Source: Hymenopellis radicata (Eukaryota > Basidiomycota > Agaricomycetes > Agaricales > Physalacriaceae). From it: a stretch of DNA of 64,000 bases. The DNA is taken from the NCBI GenBank assembly GCA_015501595.1, contig JADNRX010000109.1, forward strand, positions 1 to 64,000, read 5' to 3'. The stretch's first letter is position 1. Each line of letters starts with the position of its first letter. This document shows, in pieces, positions 32,056 through 44,452 of the stretch. Position numbers and translations under genes: made by a program. Under the pieces are notes generated by a model that was not told where the DNA came from, did no database searches, and was given only the letters and a program-made list of their open reading frames with translations.

Positions 32056-34236
32056 ATGTCTCTGCCTTCCAATCTTCACATCTTTCTCGCGATCGCCGCA
32101 GGACTAGTTGCTCTAGCGTCGATTCTCTTCCTTCGTCAAAAGAAGAGTCACCCATACCCGCCTGGCCCACCGCGCTACCCAATCATCGGGAACCTGCTCA
32201 ATCTGCCGACTCAGTTTGAGTGGAAAACTTTTGCGAAATGGTCAGAAGAGCTTGGTAGGTCAGCCCGTCATGCGAGGAAGCTATCGTTAAACCTTTGCAG
32301 GCAGCGATATCCTACACATCGATGTGTTGGGTACATCCATCGTAGTGCTCAACTCCGAAGCGGCTGTTATCGACCTGTTCAGCAAAAAGGGAAGCATGTA
32401 CTCTGGCAGGTAAGCGAATCGTCCCGACGAATCTGCCAGTATCTCATCGCGTCTACAAGGCCCTCGTTTGTCATGGCTAATGAACTCATGGGCTGGGAGC
32501 GCGCTTTGACCTCTCACCAATACAACGAGGACTGGTAAGAGATGCCCAATATCTGGCCGGACCGTATGATTGACAGCAGGATCACAGGCGCCAACAAAGA
32601 CGATACTTCCATCAAGAATTCAACGAGACTGCCGTGAAGCGATTCTTCCCGAAGCAAGTCAAGGCGGCGCATGGATTGTTACATCGACTCTTGGACTCCC
32701 CGGACGACTTCATGGCCCACATCAAGCACATGGCGGCGACGATCGTGCTCTCGGCGGCTTATGGCCTGGAAATCCAACCCAAGGATGATCCGCTAGTACA
32801 GCTCAATGATACGGCGTTGAAGTCCGTCTTGGATGCTGCCCGACCGGGGAAATATCTTGTTGCAAGTAGTCAAATCTCTTTGAGAACTGGCGGAGCCTAA
32901 TACGGCTCTCAGGATATGGTGGAGTCGTTGAAGTATATTCCGGAATGGTTTCCTGGTGCGGGATTCAAGAGGAAAGCCCGACAATGGCGCCAGCTCTCGC
33001 ATGATATGTGGAATGTGCCTTGGGACATGACCAAGAAGCAAATGGTTAGCACCCGCCTGCCCGCCTTTCCTTTCGCTGTCACATTACTCACGATATACAG
33101 GCATCTGGCACCTTCGAGCCATCATTCGTCTCGTACTGCTTGGAGGCCCTCAGTCCGTCAGAAACCAAAGACAGAGCTGCGGACGAGTATCACATTCAGA
33201 GTGCTGCAGGCTCTATGTATATGGGTCCGTCCATCCATAAATTACTCAAGTTCGTAGAACAGTGCTGAACGAGGTATCTGCACAGCCGGTGTCGACACAG
33301 TTCGTTGTTTCCCGTCTTGCCCTATCATCATAATTCATTGACTACGAGAAATGCTAGACCTTGGGTTCTGTGGGATTTTTCCTACTTGCGATGGCGCAGT
33401 TTCCAGAGGCGCAGGCGAAAGCACAGGCGGAAATTGACGCGGTCCTAGGCCCGGGTCGGCTTCCCGACTTTGGCGACATGAACTCCCTTCCCTATGTGAC
33501 TGCCCTGCTACGCGAAGTCCTGCGGTATTACGTGGCTGCGCCTATCGGTAGGGTCTCCACTTCAATTCAGCGCTAACAACGCAAGACTGAGTCTTGCTAT
33601 GTAGCTATTCCTCATACTGCCACGAAGGACGATGTGTATAGAGGCTACTTCATTCCCAAGGGTGCCTTTATCATGTCTAACCTCTGGTACGTCGCGCTAT
33701 TGTCACTATTCGGATCGGACTTTGAATGTTCCGCTCCAGGGCGATAGCGCATGACGCTGTATGTTTTCTTCTAGCACAGGTGTCTAGATTGTGACCGCTC
33801 ACTAGAATGTATTTCCACAACCGTTCTCTTTCAAACCGGAAAGATATCTGGGTCCTGATGGGAAGTTGGATCCCTCTGCCAAGGATCCATCAGACATCGT
33901 GTTCGGAATTGGCCGTCGTATATGCCCTGGACGGTAGGTGTTTCTTGAAGTCAAGAAGCATGGGCGTTAACGGTATGTGGCGCAGGACTATGGGCTTCTA
34001 CAATGTCTGGATATTCGTCTCGTCGATTCTTGCGGCCTTCAAGGTGCAGCCAGGTCCAGGATTCAATCCCGAGAAAGTCACAATGGAGACTGGCGTAATC
34101 TCGTACGTTCATTGGTTCATTCATTATCCTCCCGATGCTCATTATTTTATATCTTAGGGTTCCACATACGTTCCCTCTCATTATCTCCGCTCGTTCGACG
34201 GAAATGTCTAGTATTATTCGGGAGCTGGAGCAGTAA
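32056..34236 (+). CDS. Cytochrome P450 monooxygenase
   Basis: Membrane-anchored heme monooxygenase of the endoplasmic reticulum. The N-terminal anchor is LHIFLAIAAGLVALASILFL, then the proline hinge PYPPGPP. Also visible are AGVDTT (I-helix, oxygen activation), LREVLRY (ExxR of helix K), FKPERYL and the heme-binding FGIGRRICPGR with its cysteine. The style (HIDVLGTSIVVLNS, GWERALT, YNEDW) matches the large basidiomycete group annotated as O-methylsterigmatocystin-oxidoreductase-like; the substrate is unknown. About a dozen introns fit. The one at 32862-32912 has a GC donor (GCAAGT) between KYLV and DMVES. At 32577-32580 the acceptor context lacks one G needed for EDWDHRRQQRRYF, a probable one-base indel. 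The stop is at 34234-34236 after IIRELEQ. Confidence 0.9.
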
Positions 34237-34476
34237 ACTGACCATTTACTAATTCTCTTTCATGAGAAGGGCGTGATATCCAGAGATGTATACTCATGAA
34301 TGCATGAACTTTTTTTTTCCTGAAAAAAATTCGTACACAAAGAAAGCCACATCGAAGGTTACCTGTTCCTGTGGCGCCACAGGATGTCGCAAACATACAC
34401 CAGAAGACTCTACAGTACTTATTTAATACATGATCTACAAGCTAGAAGTCCCAGAGTTCAAGAGAAAATACAAAGT

Positions 34477-36553
34477 CTAAGCGCAAGCCTTGGAGAATTC
34501 GTCCCTCCCTTTCGCATCTTGCTTCACCCATATGCTAACACTTCCAGCCGGGCACCTGAAGTCGGCCCATCCATTCTCTCCAATGACGACTTCACCTTGG
34601 GACCAACCCAACACATCCGTCCATTTCTCGTTGGCACGGTGCTGTGTAGAACGTAAGCTGTTGTAAGCGTTACGAGACAGACAAAATCATTCGTACCTGT
34701 CCAACCTCCATGCGCTTCGTGCTGGAGAAAATCAGCTTGTACTCAGGCGACAATAGAAAGAGGCTTACCCTTCGCCGGAACCATTGCAGAGCACGACTGC
34801 ACATCCATCCTTATCGCCCTCTCCCATTCGGACCCACCCCACACAGTTCATGTGATCCCAATAGTCTCTCACTTCTCCATAAGCATACAACTTTCTTGCT
34901 CGTATGATATCGCCAAGCTGAGTAACTGGCTCCTGTGGATTCTCTCCCGCCGTGCCGTACAGGTCGCCATAAAAGACGCAAGGGTATCCATCCGGTCGGA
35001 GAAGAATCAGTGAATAGGCCAGCGGTTTGAACGAGGGCGAAACCCAGCTCTCCAGAGCCTGCCCAACTTGTGTACTGGACATGTGTGTTAGTCGATACCA
35101 AAAAACTGAAGGATTGTTCGAACTTACTCGTGATTATCAACAAGAGTAACTGCGTCGATCGGTCGTCTTTGTACGACCGTCCCGTCCCAGATGGCCCTCA
35201 TATCGAAGTCGTTTCCACGATCCCCCGCCTCCTTGAAGTTGTAATGCAACGGCGCATCAAAGACGCTAAACTGAAAAGACAATCAGCATCTATACCTTGA
35301 AACAAGAAACCTGTACCTACTTGAGTCCCCAGAGAATCCAGATACTTCTCCAAGTCTTCAAGCGAATCCTTCCAGAACTCGCCGACAGCAAACATTTTCG
35401 GTTTGTCAGTCTCCGCACGAACACTCTTGACGAAATCCCCGATGAATCTGCTGTCGATGTGCTGCATGACGTTGAAAACATGAAGGAGATTGCAGAACAA
35501 AGACAGACCTTGACAGCGTCAAATCTGAACCCAGACGCGCCTGTTTCCTTGATGACCCACTTGCCCCAATTCAGTACATCCTCGCGCGCTTCAGGGTGGC
35601 TATAGTCGATATCTGCGCCCACTACATGTAGACATTAGGTCGTGTCGCGAAAGTCGCGGAAAAGAAAAACGCACTCAAATAATCATAGTTGTTATTCTCG
35701 TCATCGACGCCCTGTGCCCAGTTCTTGCCATCTCCCTGAATGCGATATATAGCAGTCTTGCCATTCTTGTCGTTATAATCAACGCCGGTAAAATGGTTGA
35801 AATTCCACTTGAATTTGCTGTACTGCAGGATAGTGAGCCTGCAATGCCGGCTAACGTTTGACGGCGCGTAAGTACCTGGTCTTTTCTGCCAGGGAATGTA
35901 AGACCTGTCCAACCCTAACATTACTGCGCGTTAGAGGGTTGTGATCATTAGGAGATGGGCATACCTTAATGTCGTAGCGCCCCGAAACCTCCTTCTCTCT
36001 ATCATTGTCGTCTACCTCTACAACGCCAAACTTTTCGGTGCGATCTGCGCCGAATCTACGCGTTTTATTAGCAAATGCACACCATAAAACAAAGACACGC
36101 GCCTATGATTCAAAACCGCATCGATATATGTGACTATTCCGCGTTCCTTGGCCTTTTTGATGAGCTGCAAGAGTTCTCCCTTGGTGCCGTACTTGGTACG
36201 CTGGCCGCCTTTTTGGTCAAACTCGCCTAGATCATACAGATCATAGATGTCGTATCCGACAGAGTCCTGACCAGCCGCCTTTGTAGGAGCTGCGACATTG
36301 TCAGAACAGGCTGGGCGATGTGTTCGGGAATACGCACGCGGCAACCACATCGCCGTTATACCAAACGACGCGAGCTCGTCGGTTTGCTTGGCGAGTTTGT
36401 TCCAATGAACACCGTTTCCCTCGCTGTACCATTCAAAGGCCTGCAGCTGCTCGTCGTTGTCAGACTCGAAATGAATAGATGGCTCTACGACATGCGCACC
36501 ATGGTGTAGTTTTGGCCCTGGGCACATTCGGCGGCGTTGGCGTCGGCAGACAT
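34477..36553 (-). CDS. GH13 alpha-amylase, intracellular type
   Basis: Glycoside hydrolase family 13 enzyme of the cytoplasmic fungal/bacterial AmyA-like group, which hydrolyses alpha-1,4-glucans. There is no signal peptide. The start MSADANAAECAQGQNYTM is followed by an intron and then LQAFEWYSEGNGVHW. Catalytic-domain motifs in order are GYDIYDLYDLGEFDQK, YIDAVLNHRFGAD (region I), GFRFDAVKHI (region II, nucleophile Asp), AVGEFW (region III, acid/base Glu) and VDNHDTQ (region IV). A beta-sandwich domain ending GSVSIWVKQ follows. The intron after NHR (36056-36102) uses a GC donor (GCGCGT) and joins to FGADRTEKFG. The 5' end has a truncated inverted copy at 24725-25250. All key residues are present and no frame slip was seen. 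Confidence 0.92.
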
Positions 36554-37061
36554 GGTGGACAAGATGGAAGGAAAGGGAGTTCAAGTCGATACATGATGGC
36601 GTTGCTCTTAAATACAGGTCATGACGTCAAGGGCGGGCAAACGCGTCAGAGGCGCGTCATCCATCAACATGCATAAACAACGCGTCAACTGAGACTCAAC
36701 TCCTGTCAACTCTCCTATTACTCTTCTGCTGCTCTCTGATGGTAGCTACGAAGTTTAGTTTCACCACACTTTTTGAAAAGAACAAAAGTTTTGCTGCAGA
36801 CTTGGTGGGACCATTGGCCGGGCATGCCGACCTTCGGAATTTTAAGCGGAGTCTCAATAGTTAGACTGAAGGACTCGTCAAGACTTGCTGTTCTACACTA
36901 CTATAGTGCGTTCACGAGACAATACAGCAACTACTAGAGCCGCCCTCTCCAGGCACTTTCTCCTCACGCTCACTATCGAGAAAAACGCGTCATTTGCAAA
37001 GGTTTGTACATGCGGGGCTCCTTGTTAAAACCATCTACACCCTTCTAACGGTTCCATGTAG
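36554..37061. other. Divergent intergenic region (amylase / F-box)
   Basis: This is the shared 5' flank of the alpha-amylase (-) and the F-box gene (+). The left 190 bp are also present, diverged, upstream of the truncated amylase copy. A tttaagagcaacgcc element (36600-36614, minus orientation) lies about 50 bp before the amylase start and may serve as a TATA-like site. Nothing else is recognisable. Confidence 0.4.
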
Positions 37062-38357
37062 ATGCACCCAATCCACGACGCGCCGGACGACGTGCTTCGT
37101 GAAATATTCCTATACACGAAGCTCGACTGGGGAGAAGACATCTACGAGTGGGGGCCGCCCGAGCTGCTCGACCGGGTCCGAATACCTTGGAAAATCTCTC
37201 AGGTCTCTCGTAATTGGCGGGCGGTGGCCACCCACATTCCACAACTATGGTCGATAATCGTTCTAGATTTCACGCGCTGCGAGGAGGGTTCAGAGGACAT
37301 TTGGAGTGAATATTTGCGTCGGAGCCTTGAATGGTCCAGGTCTTCGCTTCTCTCCGTTGTGTTATGCAGTTCCCGGGATGTCCTTGCCTCTTCCACATCT
37401 CGTGCTCTCTTTGCCAGTGCTCATCGGTGGCAGTGCCTCATTGTGGATATTCCACTGGCCATGCACCACGCATTAGCGTCCAATGCGCCTTCCTTTGACG
37501 TTTTGGCGGACCTTACTATCAGGAATACTGCACGAGAGCGACCGCTTCCTAACGAGGGTTCTGGAGGATTGCTCAAACACGCACCCAAGCTGGATTTGTT
37601 GGAGATTGATGCAGATCTATTGTGCAGCAATATCCTCCCGCTGCAGCAAATAACCGCGCTTCATACGTTCGGAGCTCAGAATATGGATACATTGTCGCGG
37701 CTGATGGCATTTTCCCAGCTGGATGACTTGATTTTGACTTTCGGCACTGGATCGTACCCCTACTTTTATCGCAACTTGTATCTTCCAGCAGTGACCGCTT
37801 TAGCCATTTACCAGGATGCGGACTGCCCTGTGCACTCCATCGAACAGGTGTATGGGATCATGGTGTTGCCCAACCTAAATGAGCTATCATTGTATTTTGA
37901 CAGGTCCCTTCAGCTGCCGTCATATCTGGCGAGAATACGAGGGTTCGATGGAGTTCCAAATTTTGACCATTGGAGGCGACGCCGTGGACTACACGCGACG
38001 TGATGACGTTCACGAACTCATCGCGTTTTTGTCCGCGACAACAAAGGTCGTGGAACTAGACATCGCCGACTGTTGTGTCTCCTCTCTGGTCATTTCTAGC
38101 CTCACACTTCCTAACACGCCTTCCGACTCTCCCCTCTTCTACCTGTGCTCAAGTCACTCGAATGTATTATCGGGCCAGACGACCATGAGGCTATGTTCGA
38201 GATGGTGCTTTCTCGCATCGAGCGCGCTGTACCCTTTCAGTCGCTCCGTCTCAATACACCCTTGGTCCTGGAAAATGCGGCTAAGGCTGCTCAATGGGAG
38301 GAGATTTGTGCTTCCAAGGTGGAATTTGTTCATATCACCAAGGGGTTCTATGACTAG
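37062..38357 (+). CDS. F-box-like protein
   Basis: Agaricomycete F-box protein of the type thought to recruit targets to SCF ubiquitin ligases. The F-box is at the N-terminus: APDDVLREIFLYTKLDWG, then IPWKISQVSRNWRAVATHIP and QLWSIIV. Leucine-rich-repeat-like segments follow (LKHAPKLDLLEIDADLL; MAFSQLDDLILTFG; LPNLNELSLYF). The frame changes near 37940 (to MEFQILTIGGDAV) and again near 38140 (to VLKSLECIIGPDDHEAMFE), with no convincing introns. Either one-base indels or small introns are involved. The last segment ends at 38355-38357 after HITKGFYD. The N-terminal 310 residues are one open frame, so identity is firm although the 3' structure is not. Confidence 0.75.
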
Positions 38358-38420
38358 GAATACCTTCTGAAGTGTGTTTATTAGGTGGCCTATTCTGATA
38401 ATTCGCTCTACTAGTCCTCT

Positions 38421-40916
38421 TCATACTGACGTCTCCTCGACATCTGTCCCCTTAATCCACATGCCTCCCTTTTTATCTGCGTCAGCCAGTATCGATTGAA
38501 CGCTTCCAAAAACTGCTCACCGCACTATACAGGGTGAGATTGACTTTTGGCCAGAACTTCTCGATACCCTTCCGGCCAGGACACACCGCCCACTCCTTCG
38601 GCGGCCTAGCGCTCGGTGGGAACGCCTCCTCCACCAACGAGAACGAAGAAAAGTTCTGCAACAGGCGGACAAGCATGAACGAGGCCTCGTTGTAAGCAAA
38701 CTGCTGGCCCGGGCAGATCCGCGGTCCAGCGTTGAACGGGAGGAAGATGAACGGGTTGGGGAGGAGGTACTTTTTTCAGGCGCTCATCGAGGAAGCGGTC
38801 CGGGTCGAATTCCTCGGCTGAGGCGGGGAGAGGGGTCAGTGAAGCCTTGGCTTGTGTGTGTGTGTGATGAAGGCGTACCGTCAGGACCCAGAGATCTGTT
38901 CTTCGGTGCATGAGGAAGACGGAGTAGGCGATACTGCATAGAAGCAGTTGAAGACAAGATCAGAAGAATGTGAGTTATCGTACCTAGTACGTGGGGGAAT
39001 GTAATACGGTTTGTCCGTTGGGTCATCGGCCGGGAAGGTAGTAGCGTTGATGGACTCCCTTTAGTGAGTAATAAAGACATAGTTCGGAGGGTATCAGACA
39101 GACGGGGACGGACCTGACATTGAAAGGCCTGACGACCTGTTAGTGGACTGACCAATCGCGAAGAAGAAAGGACTCACACAAGGGGGTACAGTCTGAGTGT
39201 TTCTATGATACAGTTAGCATGGTCTTGGTAGTTGAGGAATGAGCTGGACTAACCGTTGATGACAGCGCGAAGGAACTTCATGTCCTTGATATCCGCGAAC
39301 GTGGGCTGGCGCTCTGGTCCGACCTTATCGAGGATTTCTTCACGAAGACGCGCCATGATCGCGGGATACATGGATAGGAAGTACATCACCAACGTCAAAG
39401 TAATGCCCGTCGTATCACGAGCAGCTAGTACACGCTCGAGTTAGATCGATTAAACGCGTGCCAGTCATTAAAGCGCATACCAAGTAAAATGTTCAACCTT
39501 GAAGAACGGGCGTCAACAACACTTACTTGCAGTCGCGAATGGAGACGTACGTTTCATCCCGAATCACCGTCGGATCTCAAGGCAATTCAGCAACGAATGG
39601 GAGACTTCGGGAAGTGCTTACTCACCAGATGTCACATCCACCAAGTGGTCGAGTAAAGTATCATCATCGCCAATCTCCCTGGCCTTCTTGTCGGAGTCAA
39701 CGTCGAGTTTCTTCTCCAAAGCAGAAGCGATGATGGGTTCAATGAAGTTCCGAATGACCTTCATCGGTCCTGCTGTACGGTCTCCCCGAATCTCACCGAG
39801 CGGCCAGATCCAACCTTTGCGCTGACGAAGAATAAGGACATCCTGCGCCTGCAAGAGTGCCTGAGTGAAGGCGTTATCGGCTTGAGTTTCCTGAGAATGG
39901 CCACGATACACATTATGAGGGTAAGGCAGAGGGACCGTCAAACTGTTAACGCAAGTTCCGAATAAGAATTGGGTCGCGGAATCCGCGGTGAACCTCAGCA
40001 TGAGGTCCTAGACAGCGTGTTAGGTCAGTGTGCCAAAGAAAGAGCAAGGACAGGAACCTGGAAGTCGATGGCGTGTCCTGCACGGAAACGTTCTTTCATG
40101 AGAGAAATAGCAATATTGGCATGGTGGTCGAATAGCTCGAAATGTGTGATCCTGTCGCGTGAGAAGAAAGGACGCGTCATGGAGCGGTGGAATCTAAGAC
40201 GATGGAATCAATGGATCGATTCAACTGAATATAAGTATCAAGTCGCGTACTTCCACATGTCACCTAGAAGCAGACGATCAGTATCCGATGTAATGCTTGA
40301 AAGAGAGAGACCATACCATCGCTATTGAATACACCTTGACCCAACACGGATTCCAATGAGTTCCGGAGAGTCGGTCCTGAACGCCCCATATGAAAGAATA
40401 TTCAAAACAAGCTTGAGCACAGCCTACCTTTTTCAAAATTCGCAAAATCCGTAGCCAACATAAGGTGAATATGCTGGGGCGACGTCGTCAAGAACAGATT
40501 CGCCCACAAGACGTGCATATCGAACAACGAGCCCAGCGCGTGCATCTGGTCGACCATGTAGTCGCCTACCAATCACACTTTCTTCAGCCTCGATCTAAAG
40601 CACGTAAGACAAGGAGTCCCTTACCAATGTAACCCTCCTCCCACGCCTTGAGCATCGTTTTCAGGACATCCCAGTTTCCCCACTGCGACCCGACGACGCG
40701 CGGCGGCATCCGAGCACCCGCCCTGGCAGCGGCGCGTCTCCACTTGAAATCATCGCGCAAGACCCGGAGAACCAGGAACACAGATATCGCAGTAGGGATC
40801 GCGACGAGGCTAAGTAGGAAAGGAACACCGAAGAGCGTCAAGCCAAGGATGGACGCGGGGAGAGTGATCAACGCGGGAAGGAGGAATTTGATCCCCGGGG
40901 TTAGCGCTAACTTCAT
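38421..40916 (-). CDS. Cytochrome P450, CYP63-like
   Basis: Second P450, with the long hydrophobic N-terminus of the CYP63/CYP52-type clan ([40 protein letters not shown]) associated with alkane, fatty-acid and xenobiotic oxidation. Blocks include [54 protein letters not shown] (I-helix), [17 protein letters not shown] (ExxR), [13 protein letters not shown] and the heme site [20 protein letters not shown]. One base too many in a run at 38771-38776 breaks the frame just before the heme site; five rather than six Ts (+ strand) give [14 protein letters not shown]. The final intron joins LTLY to [17 protein letters not shown] (stop 38421). Introns are numerous. Substrate class is inferred from family only. 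Confidence 0.88.
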
Positions 40917-41320
40917 GATAGGTAATCGCCAGCGGCTTGTTGGTGAATCGCCATTTCAACGAGTTTAAGTACTTGGAATACGGAACTCAACCCGGCCGTA
41001 TTGTTCCGTGCAGAAGTCGAGTAACCCATCGTGCCTATGGTGCACGTCACCTTCACCCAAATGATGTGCAGCCCCGGCATGACCTCACGAAATTTTGTCC
41101 GGATTTCTAAGCTCTCAGTTACGAGCCCCAGCCGAGGCTCCAGCACGCAGAAATCATCTGAACCAAGTGCAAGTGTATTGGAATTGAAGCTTGAAGCTCG
41201 AAGAGCTACGAGGGCATGCGGAAAGCACCGCAACATATTCAAGGAAAGAAGGAAGTTATAAACAGAAATTCAAAGACGAGGTCACGACTGGAACAGAAGG
41301 ACAGCGAGATTTGAGCGAGA
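40917..41320. other. Intergenic between P450 and CAX gene
   Basis: This is the 5' flank of the P450 and the 3' flank of the exchanger. Open frames here on either strand show no recognisable content. Confidence 0.4.
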
Positions 41321-43227
41321 TCAAGTGCAGAGCAAAGGTGCTCCTTGGATCATCCGAACCGTCTCGGGAAAATTCCAGAACGACAACGCGATAATGAGAT
41401 AGACGGCTAAAGACGAAGTCAGCCAGAAATCTTTTGCAAGCGGGCGAGCGAGTACCAACCAACCAATGCCACGCCACTCATGTAATGAGACTTGCCATCC
41501 TCAATGGAGAATTTGACAAGGATAACAGACAGAAAGAGAACCTGAGACTCGATGAGTACGCGAATCACCAGAAGAAGAGGTGAACAACCAACCAGTGTCT
41601 CGAGGGGGTCAAACAATAGCGTCAGTGGTTTACCCATCCCCCACGCTACCATGATCAGCAGAGGAATAACGAACAGCGCAATCTGAATACAACTGCCCAC
41701 GGCTACGCTCATTGCCAAATCAAATTTGCCTTTCGTGGCGACAACGACAGCAGACGTATGCTCTGCAGCATTACTAATCACAGGCAGGACGATTAATGTC
41801 ACCCACTCCTTGGACACAGATTCATGAGATTCGACGAATCCGTTGAGGGAATCGACGAGGAACTCGGCAGTAAGATAGGCGAAGGCCGTGACTGCTCCAA
41901 GAAGAACCAGCGCAGACATGGTGTTCATCTTGACGTGCTCCGGTTCGTCTTCACTGGAGATGGTGGTCGTTACCGGTAAGGGCAGACATTCAGAATCCTT
42001 CAATGTCGTAGTTGAAGCCGACAGCCTGGTATCCAGGAATAGATGGCTGTGCGAGTAGAACTGGAAAAAGAGCTAATGATAAATCAGAACTCGATTCTTG
42101 GCGATAATGGAGAAGACCTCACGTAGACGACGTAGCTGGATGGGCCGATCAGTTACGACGTAAGAAATCAAAACCGAGAAACTTACATGCAAATCAATAT
42201 GACCGCACTACCTCGACTTAATTGTAGCAGGACAGTTAATTCTTCTCCAGGTTTGAGGCGGTCTCCGAGATACTCGTGCTGATTGGTACATTGTTAGTGG
42301 AGTTTTCATAGGAAGGATAGATGCAATCTCACTAGGGCCGAGGGCACAATCAAGGAGATGACAGCTACAATCATCAAAGACGAGTTCAACTGGGCAACCA
42401 TAGGTTGAAACTCTTGAGATGGGAAACGATAACCACCAACTTGACGACGTGAGAGTTAGAATCACATGAAAGGCGACGTCACATGGCACTTACCGACAAA
42501 CGCCATACCAAGGACGAGGAGGAGATTGCTGAGTAGGCCACCCAACAAGGAGCTTTGAACTAGTTCAAGTTCGCACTAGGAAAACATAAGACACGTAAGG
42601 AACGAACGGGAGGGCGCAATATCTCACTTTGCTAAGCGCTATCCCAGCAATAATCATCTCCACAATATTACCCAACGTCGCGTTCAGCAACCCCCCGACG
42701 CTCATACTCGTCTTAAGCGCGATCTGTTCTGTACCGAAACCAAGTAGCGCCGCAAGCGGGATGATTCCCAAGGCCGAGAAGACGAAGACCAGGGTATCGG
42801 ACTGGTGTGTATAATGGAGCGTCCACGACACGGGAATGAACAGCAGGCAGAGGTTCAGTGGCGTGTAAGTTGCAGCCGCCTTGAATGACGCAAGGAAGGT
42901 GGGTTCTGGGCCTAGAGGGAGGACAGGCGTGAACAGGACGCGAATGCGCTGCTTGATAATGATCCATTTGGACTCCACAGCAGCAGAAGCATGCTGAGTT
43001 ACAGAGCTCATTGTCTGAATCGCCTGTGACTCTGTACTATCTCTCGGAGAGATAAGAATATTGTTTACATCCACCGCCGATTGCCTCGTCGTCACTTGAG
43101 ATATGTGTTGCAAGAAGCCACTACTACTAGGGGGTTCGTCGTCATCATCAGAGACGCCTGTGGCAAGTGCTGGCTGCGGCAGAACACGGTTGGAAACATT
43201 CTGGGAGGGGGCGCTGGCTTCTGTCAT
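41321..43227 (-). CDS. Vacuolar Ca2+/H+ exchanger (CAX family)
   Basis: Cation/proton antiporter that loads calcium into the vacuole. The hydrophilic N-terminus starts MTEASAPSQNVSNRVLPQP. The first alpha repeat is GFGTEQIALKTSMSVGGLL followed by NATLGNIVEMIIAG; the signature G-N-x-x-E is visible. Further helices include SSLLGGLLSNLLLVLGMAF and QLNSSLMIVAVISLIVPSAL. The second repeat contains EWVTLIVLPVISNAAEHTSA and VAVGSCIQIALFVIPLLIMV, with the paired acidic residue in AAEH. The C-terminal helices (VLFLSVILVKFSIEDGKSHY, VYLIIALSFW) are joined by GT-AG introns, and the protein ends FPETVRMIQGAPLLCT. About eight introns fit. All hallmark residues are present. Confidence 0.92.
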
Positions 43228-43334
43228 TCACGAGGGCGAGGAACAGGTGGAAACGAAAACGTGGCCTAGACCTCAACATGCCACGCTTATATATGTTGCA
43301 CAGCCCTGGTCTTGGCATTGCAAATGCACATTCG

Positions 43335-44097
43335 TCATGATCCGGGCAACAAAAGGTCATTACGAGGTTCAAGGCTGTCAAAAGTCGAAAGAGGTCGAAA
43401 GAGGCTCTTCAATATCAGCGGATATTTCAGCAACGTCGCTGGTTCCAAGCTGAAAGCAATTAAATCATCGATCGTCGGTAATCTCGAGATGTAGTGGGCG
43501 GCGGAGGATAATATACTGCAATGAATGCTCGAGCTCGCTGATTCGGTCCAGCGAAACAACGAGACCCCGTGCGTAAGCGAGCTGACATGGAGAGCCAAAA
43601 ATATAAAGCCACGATTGATCGTGAACACTCAAACGCCCTTGCGGGAAGATTCTCCAACCAAATGAACTAGGAATGAAAATGGAAGGAATGTGCTCACTAG
43701 ACGTTGACGGCCATCCAGAATAAAGGCATGCTGTAGGACTGACTCCAAGACCTTGATGAATGAGCGCATTCTGGAGATTACCGTGTCGAGAGACTAAGAG
43801 GGAACTGCATCACCGAAAACCGTCTATTTCAGGATGAAGTACTTACGAAGAGGCATCCAAAAGGACTTAGCGATGTCGATGACGGGTTGTCGGAGGTAGT
43901 GACCATCAGAGAGGCGGGGGCGGCGATAGCCATAGATATCAACGACTGTTGTCATGTACGAGGACTGGAGGGTTATATAATGAGCGTACTTCACCACTAG
44001 CACTCGTTCCATTCACCTCTTGGTGCTGCAGTGCGGTAACCAAAATCTTCTGTTGCTGGGCGATGGCTGTCATCCGTTCTTCCAGTCTACTCTTCAT
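43335..44097 (-). pseudogene. Decayed copy of the 50450-51331 gene
   Basis: Left copy of the direct duplication. It begins MKSRLEERMTAIAQQQKILV and continues YGYRRPRLSDGHYLRQPVID and ISRLPTIDDLIAFSLE, matching the right copy. It carries several indels relative to it: an extra T in the alanine-phenylalanine region near 43728, loss of a few bases near 43620-43625, and small insertions near 43390 and 43565. These break the frame repeatedly, so this copy is unlikely to be functional. Confidence 0.75.
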
Positions 44098-44225
44098 CGT
44101 GCTTACACTCCCTGTCGTGCTAGCAGAGCAGGAGCGCAAGCAACAACGAAAAGAAATGCGACACGCATATTACAGTCGCAGTCGGCATCGCCATCGGGAT
44201 ATCTTCGCGTAGTACGTCGTTCTTA
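44063..44225 (+). pseudogene. Truncated copy of the 51297-51905 membrane-protein gene
   Basis: Starts MAVIRSSSLLFIVLTLPVVL like its partner at 51297 but loses frame right after the signal peptide (LAEQERKQQRKEM instead of LAEQECENNDEKK). Similarity ends near 44225, in what is the first intron of the right copy. The rest of the gene is absent. Confidence 0.8.
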
Positions 44226-44452
44226 TCTCCAGACCGAACAGACTTTGAGGACAATTTCAAGCGGAAGAGACAGTATCATGATGGCAGGAGGAAAGAGGAA
44301 CGTCCCACGTGATGCAATGTCTTTTCGTCTTGGACCACCATGATCCCTTCTCGAACAATGGCCGTCCCTCATTGTTGCATCAATTGCACAAACAGTGCGT
44401 GTCTGGCCCTCATCTTCCTATCCTCCTCACTCATCCGCATCAGTGCAATCCA

